In this document: one piece after another, positions 11,005 through 23,289 of the stretch | Position numbering within the stretch: position 1 is the stretch's first letter | How the letters are laid out: each line of letters opens with the position of its first letter | Assembly (NCBI GenBank): GCA_035578175.1 | Contig: JAQMRL010000008.1 | Coordinates: 59,638,541-59,702,540 of the forward strand | Direction: 5' to 3' | Length of the DNA: 64,000 bases | Source: Catonia carolina | Taxonomy: Eukaryota; Arthropoda; Insecta; Hemiptera; Achilidae | Position numbers and translations under genes: made by a program | Notes under the pieces: model-generated | Database searches by the model: none | Seen by the model: the letters and a program-made list of their open reading frames with translations, nothing else | Told to the model about the DNA's origin: nothing

Positions 11005-11225
11005 AAACCAACCGGGCTGGTCTAAAAGTAAAGTCGACGCCGCGAGTCAGATTTTTGGTTTAACAGCTGATTTTCGGAGAGAAAGGTTCGAGGTTCAAAT
11101 CCTAGTAAAGTTAGCTACTTTTGGATTTGAGTAGTAGACAGTGGTTCCCGGTGTACTATGATGGTTTGAGTTCAATTAACCATACTCTCTCAGGAGTGGT
11201 CGGCATGAAGTTGCTTATTGTTCTT
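11005..11225 (+). mobile_element. SINE family B' (tRNA-derived), copy 1
   Basis: The head reads gggctggtctaaaagtaaag, a tRNA box-A-like segment, and ~60 bases later gaggttcaaatcctag, a good box B (GGTTCAAATCC). The body has agtggttcccggtgtac, atggtttgagttcaatta, and catactctctcaggagtgg, and a tail gttgcttattgttctta. The same order, on the opposite strand, occurs at 13035, 28885, 29700 and 43470. Box A to box B spacing is longer than in a tRNA, so this is a SINE head and not a tRNA gene. Confidence 0.75.
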
Positions 11226-12600
11226 AAATGAACAGATTACAAAATATTAACATAAGGTTTAACTAAAGATGATTATAAAATTGTATTTTCATTTTATAAT
11301 TTATCATAGAACAGATTGGATTTCGATATAGAAAATAATGTGTTTAAGATTTTATCGTTGGATTAAAATAATAATATTAATAATTATCTTTATTGTATTA
11401 TGAAGTTCATAATAATACTTATTTGGATAACGTGATCAGTTAACAAGAGTAACGAAAGATGGAGTGAAAAGCATTCCGGATAATGGGATAGGGGTGTGGA
11501 AGCAGATAATTACTGTTCACTATCAGGAGTTATCATAATCTCAAATACTACAGTGTATCTCTGATCAAATAACACAAAGTGTATCTACATGTTACAGACA
11601 ACATACAATCATCATAATCTTTAACGTTCTCTGTTCCGTTTGCAAAAGAGTATTCATGTTAATTTTCTCTTATTTAAACCTTTTGCTAAATGTTCTCTGT
11701 ATTTAGACAGTCCGTTTCCTTCTAATAGTAATATTATAATTGATCCTAAGGTTCTATGTTGTTGTTAATGAAGTTTCAATGAAAAGTAAATAGTTATTGA
11801 ATTTAAATTATTTCCCTTATTACATTTGATTTGGAAATATAAATACAAATACTCGAGTTTTCTTATCTTTATCGTGTTTATGATTTCTGCATGCGTTTAA
11901 GTACGTCCTCATTAGAGACGCGATCCACCCAGGAGGTTTTTACCATTCTTCTGTAGAAGCACATCTTAAACGTTTCAATTAGATTACTTTGCTTAAATTA
12001 TTTTCAAAATTCAAACCTTTAACTGACTTCACTAAAAATGACAATGATTTTACAATCAATAATAGTTTTTTAACTACAATCAATTACAGTACAAAACCTT
12101 TTTCTGACGTACTTGTTACTGTGTATAAAAACACTTTATAATAGCATTTACCCATTCATAATCGAGTCGCAGGTTCAAATGAATCCGCCTATAAAAGGCT
12201 ATCGTCTTTAATTACATGTGATGGTTATCGTTTCTAGAAAGGCATAGATTTTTACAGAATTAGATGCAATAAGAGACCCATCTACGCTTTACCAGAAAAA
12301 TTCAGAACATAGTAGATATGGTCAATAAGTGGCATAACAAAGACCCGCTACCTCTTTTCCAAGAAATTTCATTCACAGTCAATTATTCACTACCGATCCT
12401 TGTTCAAAACACTCCACTCTATAAAATATGCAATTTCTTACAACAAACAATCTATTCCCTCAAGCGTTTCTTGAATTTAACTGTAGAAAGTTACTATTCG
12501 TATTGAACTATATCCGTTTAATGTAATTGAAGCATTAAAAATAGTTTTTACTTCATCTGCTGATTCCAGTTTTACAAAATGTAATACGCTCTTTTGTATA
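11226..12600. other. AT-rich spacer
   Basis: No gene recognised. A box-B-like string (gcaggttcaaatgaatcc) near 12171 may be a SINE scrap but lacks other family landmarks. Confidence 0.45.
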
Positions 12601-12604
12601 CCTC

Positions 12605-12722
12605 GTCACATGAGAGACTGGAGTATTTAAGAACATAAAAGGTTGAATACTTAAAAAATGATGTAAGAGTTGTCTACGCTTAAATATAACTTTATGGTGA
12701 ACGAAATGATGGTGTCAAGTTT
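12605..12722 (+). mobile_element. SINE family A, very degraded partial copy
   Basis: Order-conserved scraps of family A: cacatgagagactgga, tatttaagaacataaaagg, agagttgtct, and ggtgaacgaaatgatggtgtc. Identity is low and both ends are missing. Likely one of the oldest A insertions here. Confidence 0.45.
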
Positions 12723-13034
12723 AGACTCAGGCCGACCATTTCTAAGGTTTATGGTCTCATTTCGCTTATTTTATTTATTACTCCTCCAAAAATGAAAAAT
12801 GAGTCGCACAAAAGAGAAAGTGATCAAATAACATTAAAAAAAACACGTTAGTATAAAATAATGAAAAAATTGACAAATACAAATGATAATAAAACTTAAA
12901 AACTTATGATAACATAACTAAAATGTTAATAAATGATAATACAAACATCAGCAAAGTTATGAAATAGCATTAATAAAATATGACAAAAAACCTCTACCAA
13001 TTTACTTTACATTATTTTAGGGAAAAAAATTAAC
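12723..13034. other. A-rich spacer
   Basis: Strongly A-rich plus strand (aaaaatgac, aataaaac runs). Nothing else seen. Confidence 0.4.
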
Positions 13035-13205
13035 CTTAACTACTTCCCGTATTTAATTGAACTCCAGCCATCAAAGTACACTGGTAAACAATGTCTAGTA
13101 TTCAAATCCGTGTAGATGTAACTATTTTTAATAGGATTTGAACCAGGAACCAAAAAACTGATTATTAACAGTTTTTTGTTTTCAGACCGATTATTTTACT
13201 CGTTT
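13035..13205 (-). mobile_element. SINE family B' (tRNA-derived), partial copy
   Basis: On the minus strand: box-B-like ggttcaaatcctatt with surrounding family sequence, then tactagacattgtttacc, agtgtactttgatggctgg and agttcaattaaatacg. The palindromic ctgttaataatcag-type block that in other copies reads cagctgtttaacagctg lies between A and B boxes. The tail half is missing. Confidence 0.7.
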
Positions 13206-14544
13206 ATCTGAATACAGACAGTGACGGTGCAAATGAATAATTCAGATAAAAATGAGTGAACAAAAAAGACGTGAACCTGGACCTCTTAGGCTTATGATAA
13301 ATAGTGAAATACTTTTATTACAATAATGTTCAAAATCTTTAGTAAATTATACTAATGTACAAAATGCTCAGAAATTTTGCTTACTAATCCATTTATATAG
13401 TACGATCACGATTTATCCTCTGGGTATGGAATTGAAATTGGTACGTCGGTGTGATTATGTGACTTACAGGGAAACGTATTTCGATATTACGTCCAGGGAT
13501 GCATAATTGATCACATACGATTTAGTGTATATCGGTCACGTTTTTAATTTATATACAACAGATCTCTGACAAAATATGTTAGTCAGATTGCATTGAATTA
13601 TCTTCTGTTTAATGTCAAAATATTTACGTGCAAGTTTTTTAAAATTTGAATTTGAGATATTTATTTATAAATGTTGCACTATTTTTGGGAGAAAGAATTT
13701 TGATGAAAGGGAATGCAAAATGAATTTTATTCAGAGTAAATTTATATCGTAGTTTAGTTTTGTTCAGGCATCTTATGTAACTGATCTTTTAAAAATTGAT
13801 TGAAAAAGTGGTTCTATGTTAAATTTATGTTCGCTGATGTAAAATTTGCAACATATTTTTAAGGAAAACCCTAGAACATAATTCATGACAGAAGGAAATT
13901 ATCCGTTGTAAAGGAAAGTGATACCGCATAGTGAAAATATTATTTCCATTCAGTACGTATATGGAAAATTTACTTTGTGATTCGGATGTAGTAGAACGCA
14001 AGTGAAATGAAGTAAGTCTTTTGTATGTGTAAGAACGAGAGTATCTTGCGACTGATATGTAGGCATACACTTTGAATACAAGAGAGAGAGAGAGAGAGCT
14101 CTCGGAAAACTGGGTGGAACATTTACAAGAGATGTTTTGAGGTTGTTACTCAACCCCTTATCGAACTCCAAACAAACGTATACTTCACAAATACGCACAC
14201 ATATTCACTGTACACTTACACAAACTCGCACGTACATAACTTAACAGGAAATACTAATATACTAAGTTACTCAAGTTCTTTACAGGAGTTCCAACAACAA
14301 ATTTGAAAGCTACGACTAATTTCACCGTAACAACCGCAAATAAATTCAATTAATCTAGATGAATAATATGTAATGTTCGTAAACCTTATAAATTACTTTC
14401 TACATAATTCGCAGATTAGTTCTTATTTATTTGTTCCTACAATTTTACTCAAAATTTATGAATTCATTTTTCCCATCTATATTCGTCATTACAAAATTAT
14501 TGGTAAGCCTGTTTTATAGTTTTGATTAAAAGTTATTTGTGTCT
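13206..14544. other. AT-rich spacer with a microsatellite
   Basis: Contains (AG)n at 14081-14099. Two overlapping minus-strand open frames at 13825-14198 have no recognisable domain and run through the microsatellite, so I do not call them. Confidence 0.45.
14081..14099. repeat. (AG)9 microsatellite
   Basis: Perfect dinucleotide run agagag to position 14099. Confidence 0.95.
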
Positions 14545-14957
14545 ACAAATAAGGATTCTGCCTACAACAGACAAGTGGATTGTCAAATTATTTACTCAAT
14601 CTGTTCGTTGCAGAGCTAAAATAAATAGTTCGGTTTCTTATCACATGGTCAGCCAATTAAATTACTGAATCATTTTTAAGAACAGAAGAGGTGAAAGTGT
14701 AGAATACACTAATCAGAGTTATCTCCTCTGAAAGGAATGAATTCCATTATACAGCCAGAACCTGTAGTGAATAAAGTTAAGGTGTCATTTGCAGAGAGGA
14801 AAATATGTGCTTTTCAGAGGGCCCGGCATGCTGATAAGTGTAATTTTCCACTCAGTGAGGAAGGCAAGGTAAACTATCTCACTCCTCGTTTTGGTTAGTA
14901 AAACCTCTACAGGTTCAAACCAGCCTTTTAACTGATGACAAACAACAAATAAGGGTT
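14545..14957 (+). mobile_element. SINE family A, copy with target-site duplication
   Basis: Element body at about 14558-14944. Flanking direct repeats ACAAATAAGGATT (14545-14557) and ACAAATAAGGGTT (14945-14957) match at 12 of 13 positions and are the target-site duplication of an L1-type target-primed insertion. All family landmarks are present, ending ctgatgacaaacaac. The 5' end (gcctacaacagacaagtgg) is diverged from the gcccataacaggcaggtgg seen elsewhere. Confidence 0.9.
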
Positions 14958-15008
14958 GTCAATAACAGTTTTATTGGTTTTTTTATTTCATTTCCCGTAG
15001 TAGTTAAG

Positions 15009-15051
15009 CGGCAAATTTTTTGTGGCAAATTTTTAGCGGCAAATTTTCATT
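15009..15051. repeat. Short tandem repeat, ~13-15 bp unit
   Basis: Three units of gcggcaaattttt type (gcggcaaattttttgt, ggcaaatttttagc, ggcaaattttca). A second small run of cagtttag(t) units lies at 15161-15200. Confidence 0.8.
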
Positions 15052-15200
15052 TGTTACTGTAAAGTGTCTGTGGCTTCTAGCTTTGCGACACAATAAAACT
15101 TATTTTCTTTTGCCTTACGCAAGCAAATTTGAATCTTACTACATAAAGAGATGTGCAGTTTATTGGTCTAGTTTAGTCCAGTTTAGTGGTGCAGTTTAAG

Positions 15201-16059
15201 TTTATTAAAGAAACAAAATCGGGAATTTTTGAGATAATTATGTGGCAACAATACATGTCACTACCCCTTAAAGGGTTAAATGAACTATATTTTTGCGTAA
15301 AAGACAGGACTTAAAAGTCAACATTGGCGTTGGTTGAATTTAAAGTCTACGTAATCTACGAAAAAGTCTGAAAATATTGATACATAATGCTATGCTACCT
15401 TTCTGTTTTAGTTACTATCGCCACCCCATTTTTCTTCTATAATTTGCATATACTGATACCCTACAATAAATAAAATTTTCTACAAATTTTTTTGTATGAA
15501 TGTTTTTAGTAATGCATTGGATTCCTTGATATTTCGGTTAAAAAAAAACCTTTTCGGGGAAAATTGTAACCAATTTTAAGAGCGTTTGTGAAAATTATTT
15601 AGCAGATTTTTTGTATTTACAAAATTCTAATTTTAATTTGATGGATTTTAAAATGATGTAGGATTATTGTTTTTCTAGTTATAATCAAATAACCAAACGT
15701 GAGCAACAACGCTTGGCCGCCGTTTTTTATCGCTATTTCAGTCGATATATTTTGTACTATTTATATTTAGGAATATTGGATATTTTCGTTCAGGAAGTAA
15801 GACAAATGCGTCGATGTATGAAATGTGTTGTTGGATAGGGGTGCAAAATGAAACCTGAAACCTATCTAGTCCATATACCATTATTCAGCAAATATATTTA
15901 GGTTCTTAAAAAGTTTTTTTTTTACTTTATATTTGTCATCGGGAACTGTACATTTTTGACAACCCGTCAATTTGATTGTTGGTCTTTGCTGTATTTTTGA
16001 CGTGAATTAGGCATGACTTTGAACAGGCACCCTCAGTGAAGTTTGTCCATGAATGGCTG
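15201..16059. other. AT-rich spacer
   Basis: No gene or known repeat seen. Confidence 0.45.
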
Positions 16060-16401
16060 TCAGATGGACATCAGGGATACAAAAATTGTTATTTTTCTTA
16101 TCATAGGGTCAGCCAATTATATGACTGAAGCATTTAAGAACAGAAGAAGTAGAGGTGTAAAAGACACCAGTCAGAGTTATATCCTCTGAGAGTATTGAGT
16201 TTCATTTTAAAGCCCCAGGACCCTGTGGTGAATGAAATTATTTGCAGGGTGGAAAGTAGATGCTTTTCAAAGGGCCTGTCATGCTGAGAAGCGTACTTTT
16301 TCAATCAGTGAAGAAGGCACGGTAAACCACTCACTCCTCGTTTTACTTAGTAAAGTCTCTACAGGTTCAAACCAGCCTCTCAGTTGATGACTAAACAACA
16401 A
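16060..16401 (+). mobile_element. SINE family A, 5'-truncated copy
   Basis: Begins within the gggatacaaaaattg block (normally ggctacaaaaaatag), so the first ~50 bp are missing; 5' truncation is expected for target-primed insertion. It ends with agttgatgactaaacaacaaaa, that is the family hairpin remnant and (CAA) tail. Confidence 0.85.
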
Positions 16402-17383
16402 AATAAGCTTATCTAAATTTCATTTAATTCCTTACTTCTTAAATCATAATTTGGTGCTATTTAATAAACTCCATCCTTCAGAAATTTCTATTTAACCGTA
16501 ATCTTATTTTTTTTGGTTAGATGAGTTACGATGCCTGATGTAAGTGTAGTTTTAAATAATATTGTTTCACTTATGTACGTTGAAACTGAACTAACTTGAT
16601 AAAAATAAAAAAACGAGTAGACCTGAATAATAATAATAATAATAAATTTATTAAAATTTTAAAATAAATAATGCTTATTGAAGTAATGTAATTGTCCTTT
16701 ATTTTAATTCAATCTAGGGGATATTAAATTATAAGTTTTAATTTTGTTTTATTTTCTTTTTTCCTTTTATTTGATTTTCTTTAAGAGAAAATCTAATATC
16801 AGTTTGTTAGATTTAGGCTTCAGAGAAGAAATTTTTTCTTTTCTTTCTTTGGTTTGTGAAATAATAAATCTTTACCTTATTCTTTTAAAAGAAGTCCTAC
16901 CACAACGTACCTTCCAACCTATACATAGGGACTACCTACATATATGAGGATTTCAAGTTTCCCTTTTATCATAGAGCTACGAGTGAATATATTGCATTCC
17001 TTTACCATTTTCTTCTACTATACGAAAATGTTTCACAAAATGGAAAAAATATATGGAAAAGTAAATAAGCTACCATAATATTTTTTCTTTGTTGTTATTA
17101 CTATTCCAAGGTAACCGGAATGCAAGAAATGGTCTGTGTAATTTAAATTTTCTTACATAACTATTGTAATAGTTTTAAAACAAGGTCTTTTGTTTTATTA
17201 GTTTTTTTAAATGGCTACATTCGTGGGAATTTATAGGAAGTTACATAAAATGTCTGTGCAGTTGTCTAGTGCAATTTTTTGTTTAATTGTCGTAATTATG
17301 TATTTCATATACCTAAATAAATCTTTCATGTATAGTTATTTATTCGTATTTTTCTCAGTAGATGTTTTATTAAACAATATTTA
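16402..17383. other. AT-rich spacer
   Basis: Holds an (AAT)n run at 16627-16646. An open frame at 16744-16947 is low-complexity Phe/Leu/Ile and not called. Confidence 0.45.
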
Positions 17384-18010
17384 AAAAAATAATAATAATA
17401 GTAATATTTATTTATTCCATTTCATACAAATACGAAATTATATCTTATCTACTAGGAATAAATAACCACCAATTCAAGTATACGGTGATTATATATTAAA
17501 AAAAAATACATAAGAGCAAGTTTACAAATGAATTACAAATCAGTGTCGTCATCCACTACAAATGACAATCCAAATTGTAGCGGCAGCTACAGCGCATGTT
17601 AACTATATTATTTTGAACACTAAACATTAACCAAGCCGTTAAGTCTTAAGATCAGATATTCACCTGTACATGACTAACACTAAAATTAGTTAATATTGTT
17701 ATATTATTTACCAAGATCAGTAAATTCCTACGAGTACTGAATAGCAAGCACTGTAAGCCAGCAACGGTGAAACACCAACACTAACCAACAATTTCTTACA
17801 AGTGAACCAACATCAGTTACGTCATTGAGCCAATCTTTAACCTTTCTTGAAAATATTAACATGTTTAAGCTATTTTTAATTTCAATAGGCAAGAGATTAA
17901 AACACTTCGGACATAAACAAACAAAGGTTTTAGAAAAAAAAGGATTTATTAACTTTGGGTCTTATAAAAAGTTGTCAGCTTGAATCTTAAATAGAACCGA
18001 TCATTTCGAA
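17384..18010 (-). mobile_element. LINE 3' end, CR1/Jockey-superfamily type
   Basis: Minus strand encodes DRFYLRFKLTTFYKTQS, then (frame offset) KCFNLLPIEIKNSLNMLIFS and RKVKDWLND. This 'hydrophobic-x-N-x-LP-x-E-I ... F-K-x-W-L' pattern is the standard C-terminus of many CR1/Jockey-superfamily reverse transcriptases (family knowledge). A ~430 bp 3' UTR follows, ending in a ggaataaataaatatt block with AATAAA and an (ATT)n-like tail at 17384-17400, marking the 3' end of the element. Confidence 0.75.
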
Positions 18011-19221
18011 AGCACGCAGTTCAAGAAACTAATTTTTGACATTATGTTGTTCCTGAAGTAAAATGAGTAAAACGCTGAATTATGTTGTTTCTGTATGACC
18101 TAAGTTGTTAAATAACCACAAGAAAAATAATTATTGTATGCAATTTTATTTATGTATTATACACTAGTTTACATTTGCGACTTGAGGCATATTTTCACTA
18201 CAATACAATTGAAGTTCTTGACTTTATAAAAATATTGATTGTCTGAAAAATCATCACCAATAACAATTTTCTTCCACAAAAAGATTTTTGCGTAGAAACT
18301 TTCTTTTTCTAAAATGTAGGACTTCACCTTCAAAATGTCACCAATTTTATTTTAAACTGGAAAAAAGGCTTTACGTTAAGTTTTATAACATAAGAATACG
18401 CTCGTAGCATTATATTAGTAAAGGAAATCTGGACTACTACGTGATTTCTGTACAGAATAGTGCGTTTACATTCAATCAATCCCAAAATGTACGACGCAAA
18501 AATAGGCAAAACTTTGACTTATGGGCTTTCTGAAATGACTGATTTGGTTTTAAAGTAGAAATAGATTTTTGGTGGATTTTATTAAATTTTTGGGTTAATA
18601 ATAATATTACTCGTACATTACCTCCTATTTTAGCATTAATGTTGAGTAAGAGATTAAGGATAGATTCCAAACGATTGCTTGAAATCTAAAATTCGATTTT
18701 AATTATTTATTAATCCACTGATGTGGTCAGTGCACGTTTTACATACCGGTCTACTTATCTCTTTGATATTAGCGTGTATTTATGTTTGATTTCGAATATA
18801 ACAAACTAATATATGTTTATAATTTTTTCTTTAGTTTTAAGCCGATAGTTTATCTTAGAAATAGATTATTTTAATTTACATAGGTATATATTTTTCGAAT
18901 ATTCTTATTTTCGACAATTGTTTTCGGTATTTTGTCTTTCTACATAAAGATCATACTTGACATCTTACTGTGTAAAAATGTTCTTCAAACGCTTAGTCTG
19001 AATTTTTAAGAAAAATCAGAATGTTCTAGAGGTTTTCTACTTTTCATTTTGAAATAAAAAATGTCAATCGAAATTCTTACATTCTATAAATAAATTTAAA
19101 TTTCAAATAATACTGGACTTTGGAAAATCTAAAATTTTAATTTCCATATAAGCAATTTATGTTGGTTAGAAAAAAAACCACTAAAAAATTCTAAGAATAA
19201 ATTGTGCTGGAGGAACCAGAA
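18011..19221. other. AT-rich spacer
   Basis: No supported gene. Minus-strand open frames at 18476-18670 and 19129-19350 are Lys/Leu/Phe-rich without recognisable motifs. Confidence 0.45.
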
Positions 19222-19715
19222 TACCAAGTCAAAATTCAAGTAAATTGCATTAATTCTCAAAAACTTCAACTTAATTTTCTCAAAAACAGCTTCTCCGTTT
19301 TTTTTAAAAATCGCCTCCATTAGGCGTACCTCATTAGTTTTGTTGTACAAGGTAGGATAAACGCCATGTGTGCTGAAATTCTTGGGGGCTGTGCTCTCAT
19401 AATTTTTTTTTAAAGATTACAGCTTTATTATGCACTTTACGATAAAAATGTATATAATCAAAGTTATACAAAATAAAAAAATCTACAACTTTTATTTTAA
19501 GGATATTTTTCTACAGAGCCTAGTTTAGTGTCAGTTAGTGATTTTCCGTATTTTTAAGTTTGATAGAGGTTTGATTTTTATTATGCCTCATTTACTCGTG
19601 GTTCAAATTAGATTATGATTTACATATTACATTGTTTACTAGTGATTAAACGCAGCTTATATTTTTAATTATTTACATTGGCAGGAGAAAGTCATGTGAG
19701 TATTTTACATCAGAT
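19222..19715 (-). mobile_element. Family B element, partial copy
   Basis: Family landmarks on the reverse orientation: ctgaaattcttgggggctg, aaatctacaacttttatttta, ctacagagcctagtttag, gtgattttccgtattttta, and the terminal core ggcaggagaaagtcatgtgag followed by tattttacatcagatt. One end is diverged. Carries no coding capacity. Confidence 0.75.
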
Positions 19716-20790
19716 TATTATTATTATATTTTTTTTTTTGTAAATACTACAATGATCAATCGATGTTTGACGTCCTTTAGTTTTTTACTCTCTGCGTTGT
19801 TGATCACTTATTATTTTATTATTCATATAAAAAAACGGATTGTAATATTGGATTAAAAGAATTTATTCGTTTAAATTAAAATGTAGTCATCTGATATTTA
19901 ATATGTAGAAATTATTATGTGATTGAAATAATGTGGTTTTATTGCTTATAGTACAGTGTGTATATACTGAAAGTTCAGTACAACTTTAACGCTACTTTAT
20001 AATTGCTTAGTCAGCTCATACTAATACTGATAAGGCATCCTGTTGTAAGGGATCCTGTTGTACTTATCACTGATCATTACAAGAAAATAGACAAGTATTA
20101 TATCGTATGTTACACCGTATGTCTGATTATAAAAAAAGAAATACAGTCAGTTATACAATATTTAATAATAACTCGGGGAAAATAAATGCGATCAAAAACC
20201 GTAAAGAATGATATAACTTTAACTTATATAAAAATATATCGTTGTAAAGTTACAAAGTACAATATAAAACAGGGTTATGATACTTTATAAAATGGGTGAA
20301 TTTACCCTTGAAAGCTTCTTAATATGACAGAGTTTTTATCCTTAACGTTTTATAGTATATTTTTTGTTGCCATGAGTCGTTTTTTACACATACACACACA
20401 TAATCATTCACACTTTGTACTTTTAAGTCCGTTTTGTTAATCAATTCCATTTTAATAACTTAAAGAATTATTATCTTTTACGTATTTAAATGTTTAATGT
20501 AAGATTTTTTATTATTTTGTAGTTCAAGGAAGAATCCGTATGTATATTATAGTATATGATAATTTATAAAAGTTTTTGATTTCATCCTAAACATAGAATT
20601 TTCCTTTTGTGGTGTCATATTCTTGATTTAAGGCTCTTGTAATATTCGTGAATCTTTCAGTTTTAAGGCCCCGATTATGTGCACAAGCCAATAAGCATGA
20701 GCCAATGTTCTCTGCTAACACATTAATCTTATGAATTGTATTTTTAGATGTATATGCTGTTTATTGATTGTTTCTATTTTTTCTTTTACA
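19716..20790. other. AT-rich spacer
   Basis: No gene recognised. Long pyrimidine tract at 20763-20791 belongs to the splice-like signal of the next entry. Confidence 0.45.
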
Positions 20791-20791
20791 G

Positions 20792-20960
20792 GTATGTTCA
20801 AACTTCAATGAATGCTTTTGGAGATTCTGTCTGGGGTTTCGCAAGTATCTTGTTATTATCTTTTTTAGCTTTATATCATGTATCATTAAAGGGTACTCCT
20901 CACAAAAATGGTGTAAAATTGCTTTTACGTATTTTTTTTTTGCAATTTTTGATAGTTTAA
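20792..20960 (+). other. Exon-like segment after a strong 3' splice-site pattern (pair with 51839)
   Basis: A long pyrimidine tract ending ttttcttttacag is followed by gtatgttcaaacttc. Read as an exon in phase with one leading base it gives YVQTSMNAFGDSVWGFASIL and runs open to TAA at 20958-20960. The first ~33 bases are about 70% identical to those at 51839, which has the same tract/CAG/GTATGT arrangement and reads YVEVSLSTFGKLYCTFISL. The aligned peptides vaguely resemble the short C-terminal exon of insect odorant receptors (inference, weak). Alternatively tract-CAG|GTATGT is the consensus of a recursive splice site in a long intron. Confidence 0.35.
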
Positions 20961-21717
20961 AATGTTCTGAATTTAATGATGATTTTATATTCAAAATACG
21001 TTTTGTAGTAACTAAGAAAATGGGCTTTGTTAATCAGATGTCATAAGTAAAATTTGGCTTAAACATTTACAGCTGTTTAGGCAAAACAATGACTTACGAA
21101 AATTAATATCTGAAGGAAAACTTGTAGAAAGTTTTTTTTGGTATTAACTGCTAATCTATAGTTATTACGTCGTGTAGTTACATGTAGTTTTTATAACAGT
21201 TTTTAGCTTTTTGCAGTATGCAAAGCAAGTGAGGCTGTGGAGGTTATAATAATGTACAAAGAGTTTTCCGAAAATTAAATTTTTAAATTTGGTAGCATTA
21301 AAAAGAAAATAACTTTAGCTCAAATTGATATAATCCTTACTTTTTTTAAACATACTTAGAATTTCGTGATTATGATCTGGAGTATTTAGTTTTCTGCAAA
21401 AACAAATGCCAAATTTATTACAAATAAATAAAATATACATTTTTTTAGATGTACAAATTAAATTGTCTAATACTTTTAAAGTTGAAATTTCTGTAGATCA
21501 TGCAATGAACATTTCTCTCACATTTAAAAAGAATCAGTTAGATATCATTAAAACTGGTTGAAATATTTACTTTCTCGTGAACCCCAAATTTTTCACTCCA
21601 ACCCTGCTTTTAGGGGTTTTAATAAATTTTTTAAAGCAAATTTACTTAATTTTAGCTTAGTTAATCGTAATATAATATTAGCTGTAACTTGAACAAGAAA
21701 AAAATTATATTCTTGAG
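20961..21717. other. AT-rich spacer
   Basis: Nothing recognised. Confidence 0.45.
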
Positions 21718-22875
21718 GAAGTTCCCTTTTAAGGGGAGAGTCTACCTTTATTTTACACCAAAAAAAAATTTTTGACAAATTTTTCCCCCAAATTAATCTT
21801 CATTCTTTTCTTAAAAAGGTGGTATAATTTATTTTATCATCGGTAGTTGCTAAGTAACATTATAAAAATAAATATATAAATGGGTATCATAGCGGTAAGA
21901 TAAAAAAATTAGTAATTTTGTTTTATCGTTTTCCGCAAATTGTTTTTGCGTGAAGTTTAAATGGTAAAATGAATGCAGCTTTTGATCTAAAAAAGTGCAA
22001 TTTTTTAAATTGTTCACATTTTCACATTCTGTGATTTAGTAGAGTTTTATTTACTGTAATCTTTATGGTAAAATTTTCAAAATTAGCTCACATAAATTTA
22101 TTAAATTTTTGCTTAAAAAAATTATTTTTTTCCGTACAAACAATATTTAAAAAAATCTTCGTACAGATTACAGTGCAGAATTTTCTCTTTAAAATTTTAC
22201 ATAACTTTAAATAAATTTAATTCAATAATTAAAAAGATTGCGCTAATATCCACCATTTTGGTTTATTGCAGGGGTGCGGGTAAATATTTTTTAAACTTAA
22301 TATACTTTTTTAAATGCTATTACACATACTATTTTATTGAGCTGAAACGTTTATTGCTTCTAAGTATCAGTAAAAAAATTAAAAATAATTAAGGTAGATC
22401 CCGCCCCCTTTAAGGAGGAGCAGTTAGGCATACAAATATTGTCACGCTGGCTTCAAGGATATTTTATGATCCTTTTATACTAAAACGAGTGTCCTTTAAT
22501 TCCTTAAGTTGTTACGGATGGTAACTCTATATACAAACAAATAAATTTGATTAAATAATTTTAAAAAAATGTTCGTTCTAAGATTGCGCTAAAATCCGCC
22601 ATTTTGGTTTATTGCAGGGGTGCGGGTATTTTTTAAACTTAAAATACTTTTTTAAATGCTATTCCACGTACTATTTCATTGTACTAAAACGTTTATTGCT
22701 TCTAAGTTTCAGTAAAACATAAAAAAATTAAGGTAGACTCCCCCCTTAAGGAAAAGCAGTTAGGCATACAAATATTGTCACGCTGGCTTCAAGGATATTT
22801 TATGAACCTTTATACTCAAACGAATGTTCTTAAATTCCTTAAGCTGTTACGGGTGATAACTCTATATAAAAACAG
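21718..22875. repeat. ~346 bp imperfect tandem duplication with an inverted outlying motif
   Basis: The block starting agattgcgctaa (22235) recurs at 22581, period 346, over ~295 bp: ccattttggtttattgcag, gggtgcgggta, cgtttattgcttctaag, gcagttaggcatac and caaggatattttatga are in both. Each unit contains aaggtagayyccsccc.ttaagg. The inverse of this motif (cccttttaagg then gagtctacc) occurs at about 21722-21750, so the whole segment could be a ~1 kb element with inverted ends that later duplicated one half. Confidence 0.7.
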
Positions 22876-23289
22876 TCACTATGGATTATCAATGTTGATA
22901 GTAATGTATTTATAACCTACGGATGTCTATTACTAACTAGGTTAATGTTAACAGGTGAGCGAACAGTTTTGATGCAAATAATACACAACGGGATACTATA
23001 GTTGTACACTGAACTATAACTTATCATTGTATTGGGGAAGGAACTAGATTAATTTGGGAATTTTGTGGCGTTGAATAATAGTATCCACAGGAAGTGACAT
23101 CATACTAGGGCAGGAAGCTTCCCTATATTGAGAACTTCCGTACAGCCACACCACAGCGGGCATTGGTTAAAGTCTGCCTTATCAATTCTGTATTTGATAT
23201 CAGTTGAAATACGTAGGTATACTTTTATACCTATCAGTATTAAAGTTCTACCTTATCGGTGTAAAATGTAGGTAATAAATGTGACTGAA
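22876..23289. other. Spacer
   Basis: Slightly less AT-rich (aggaagcttccctat, cacaccacagcggg near 23110-23160). No gene recognised. Confidence 0.4.

Noticed and set aside
20761..21046. Overlapping open frames on both strands near 20.8-21.0 kb
   Set aside because: Low-complexity Phe/Lys frames; only the segment after the CAG at 20791 has independent support through its similarity to 51839.
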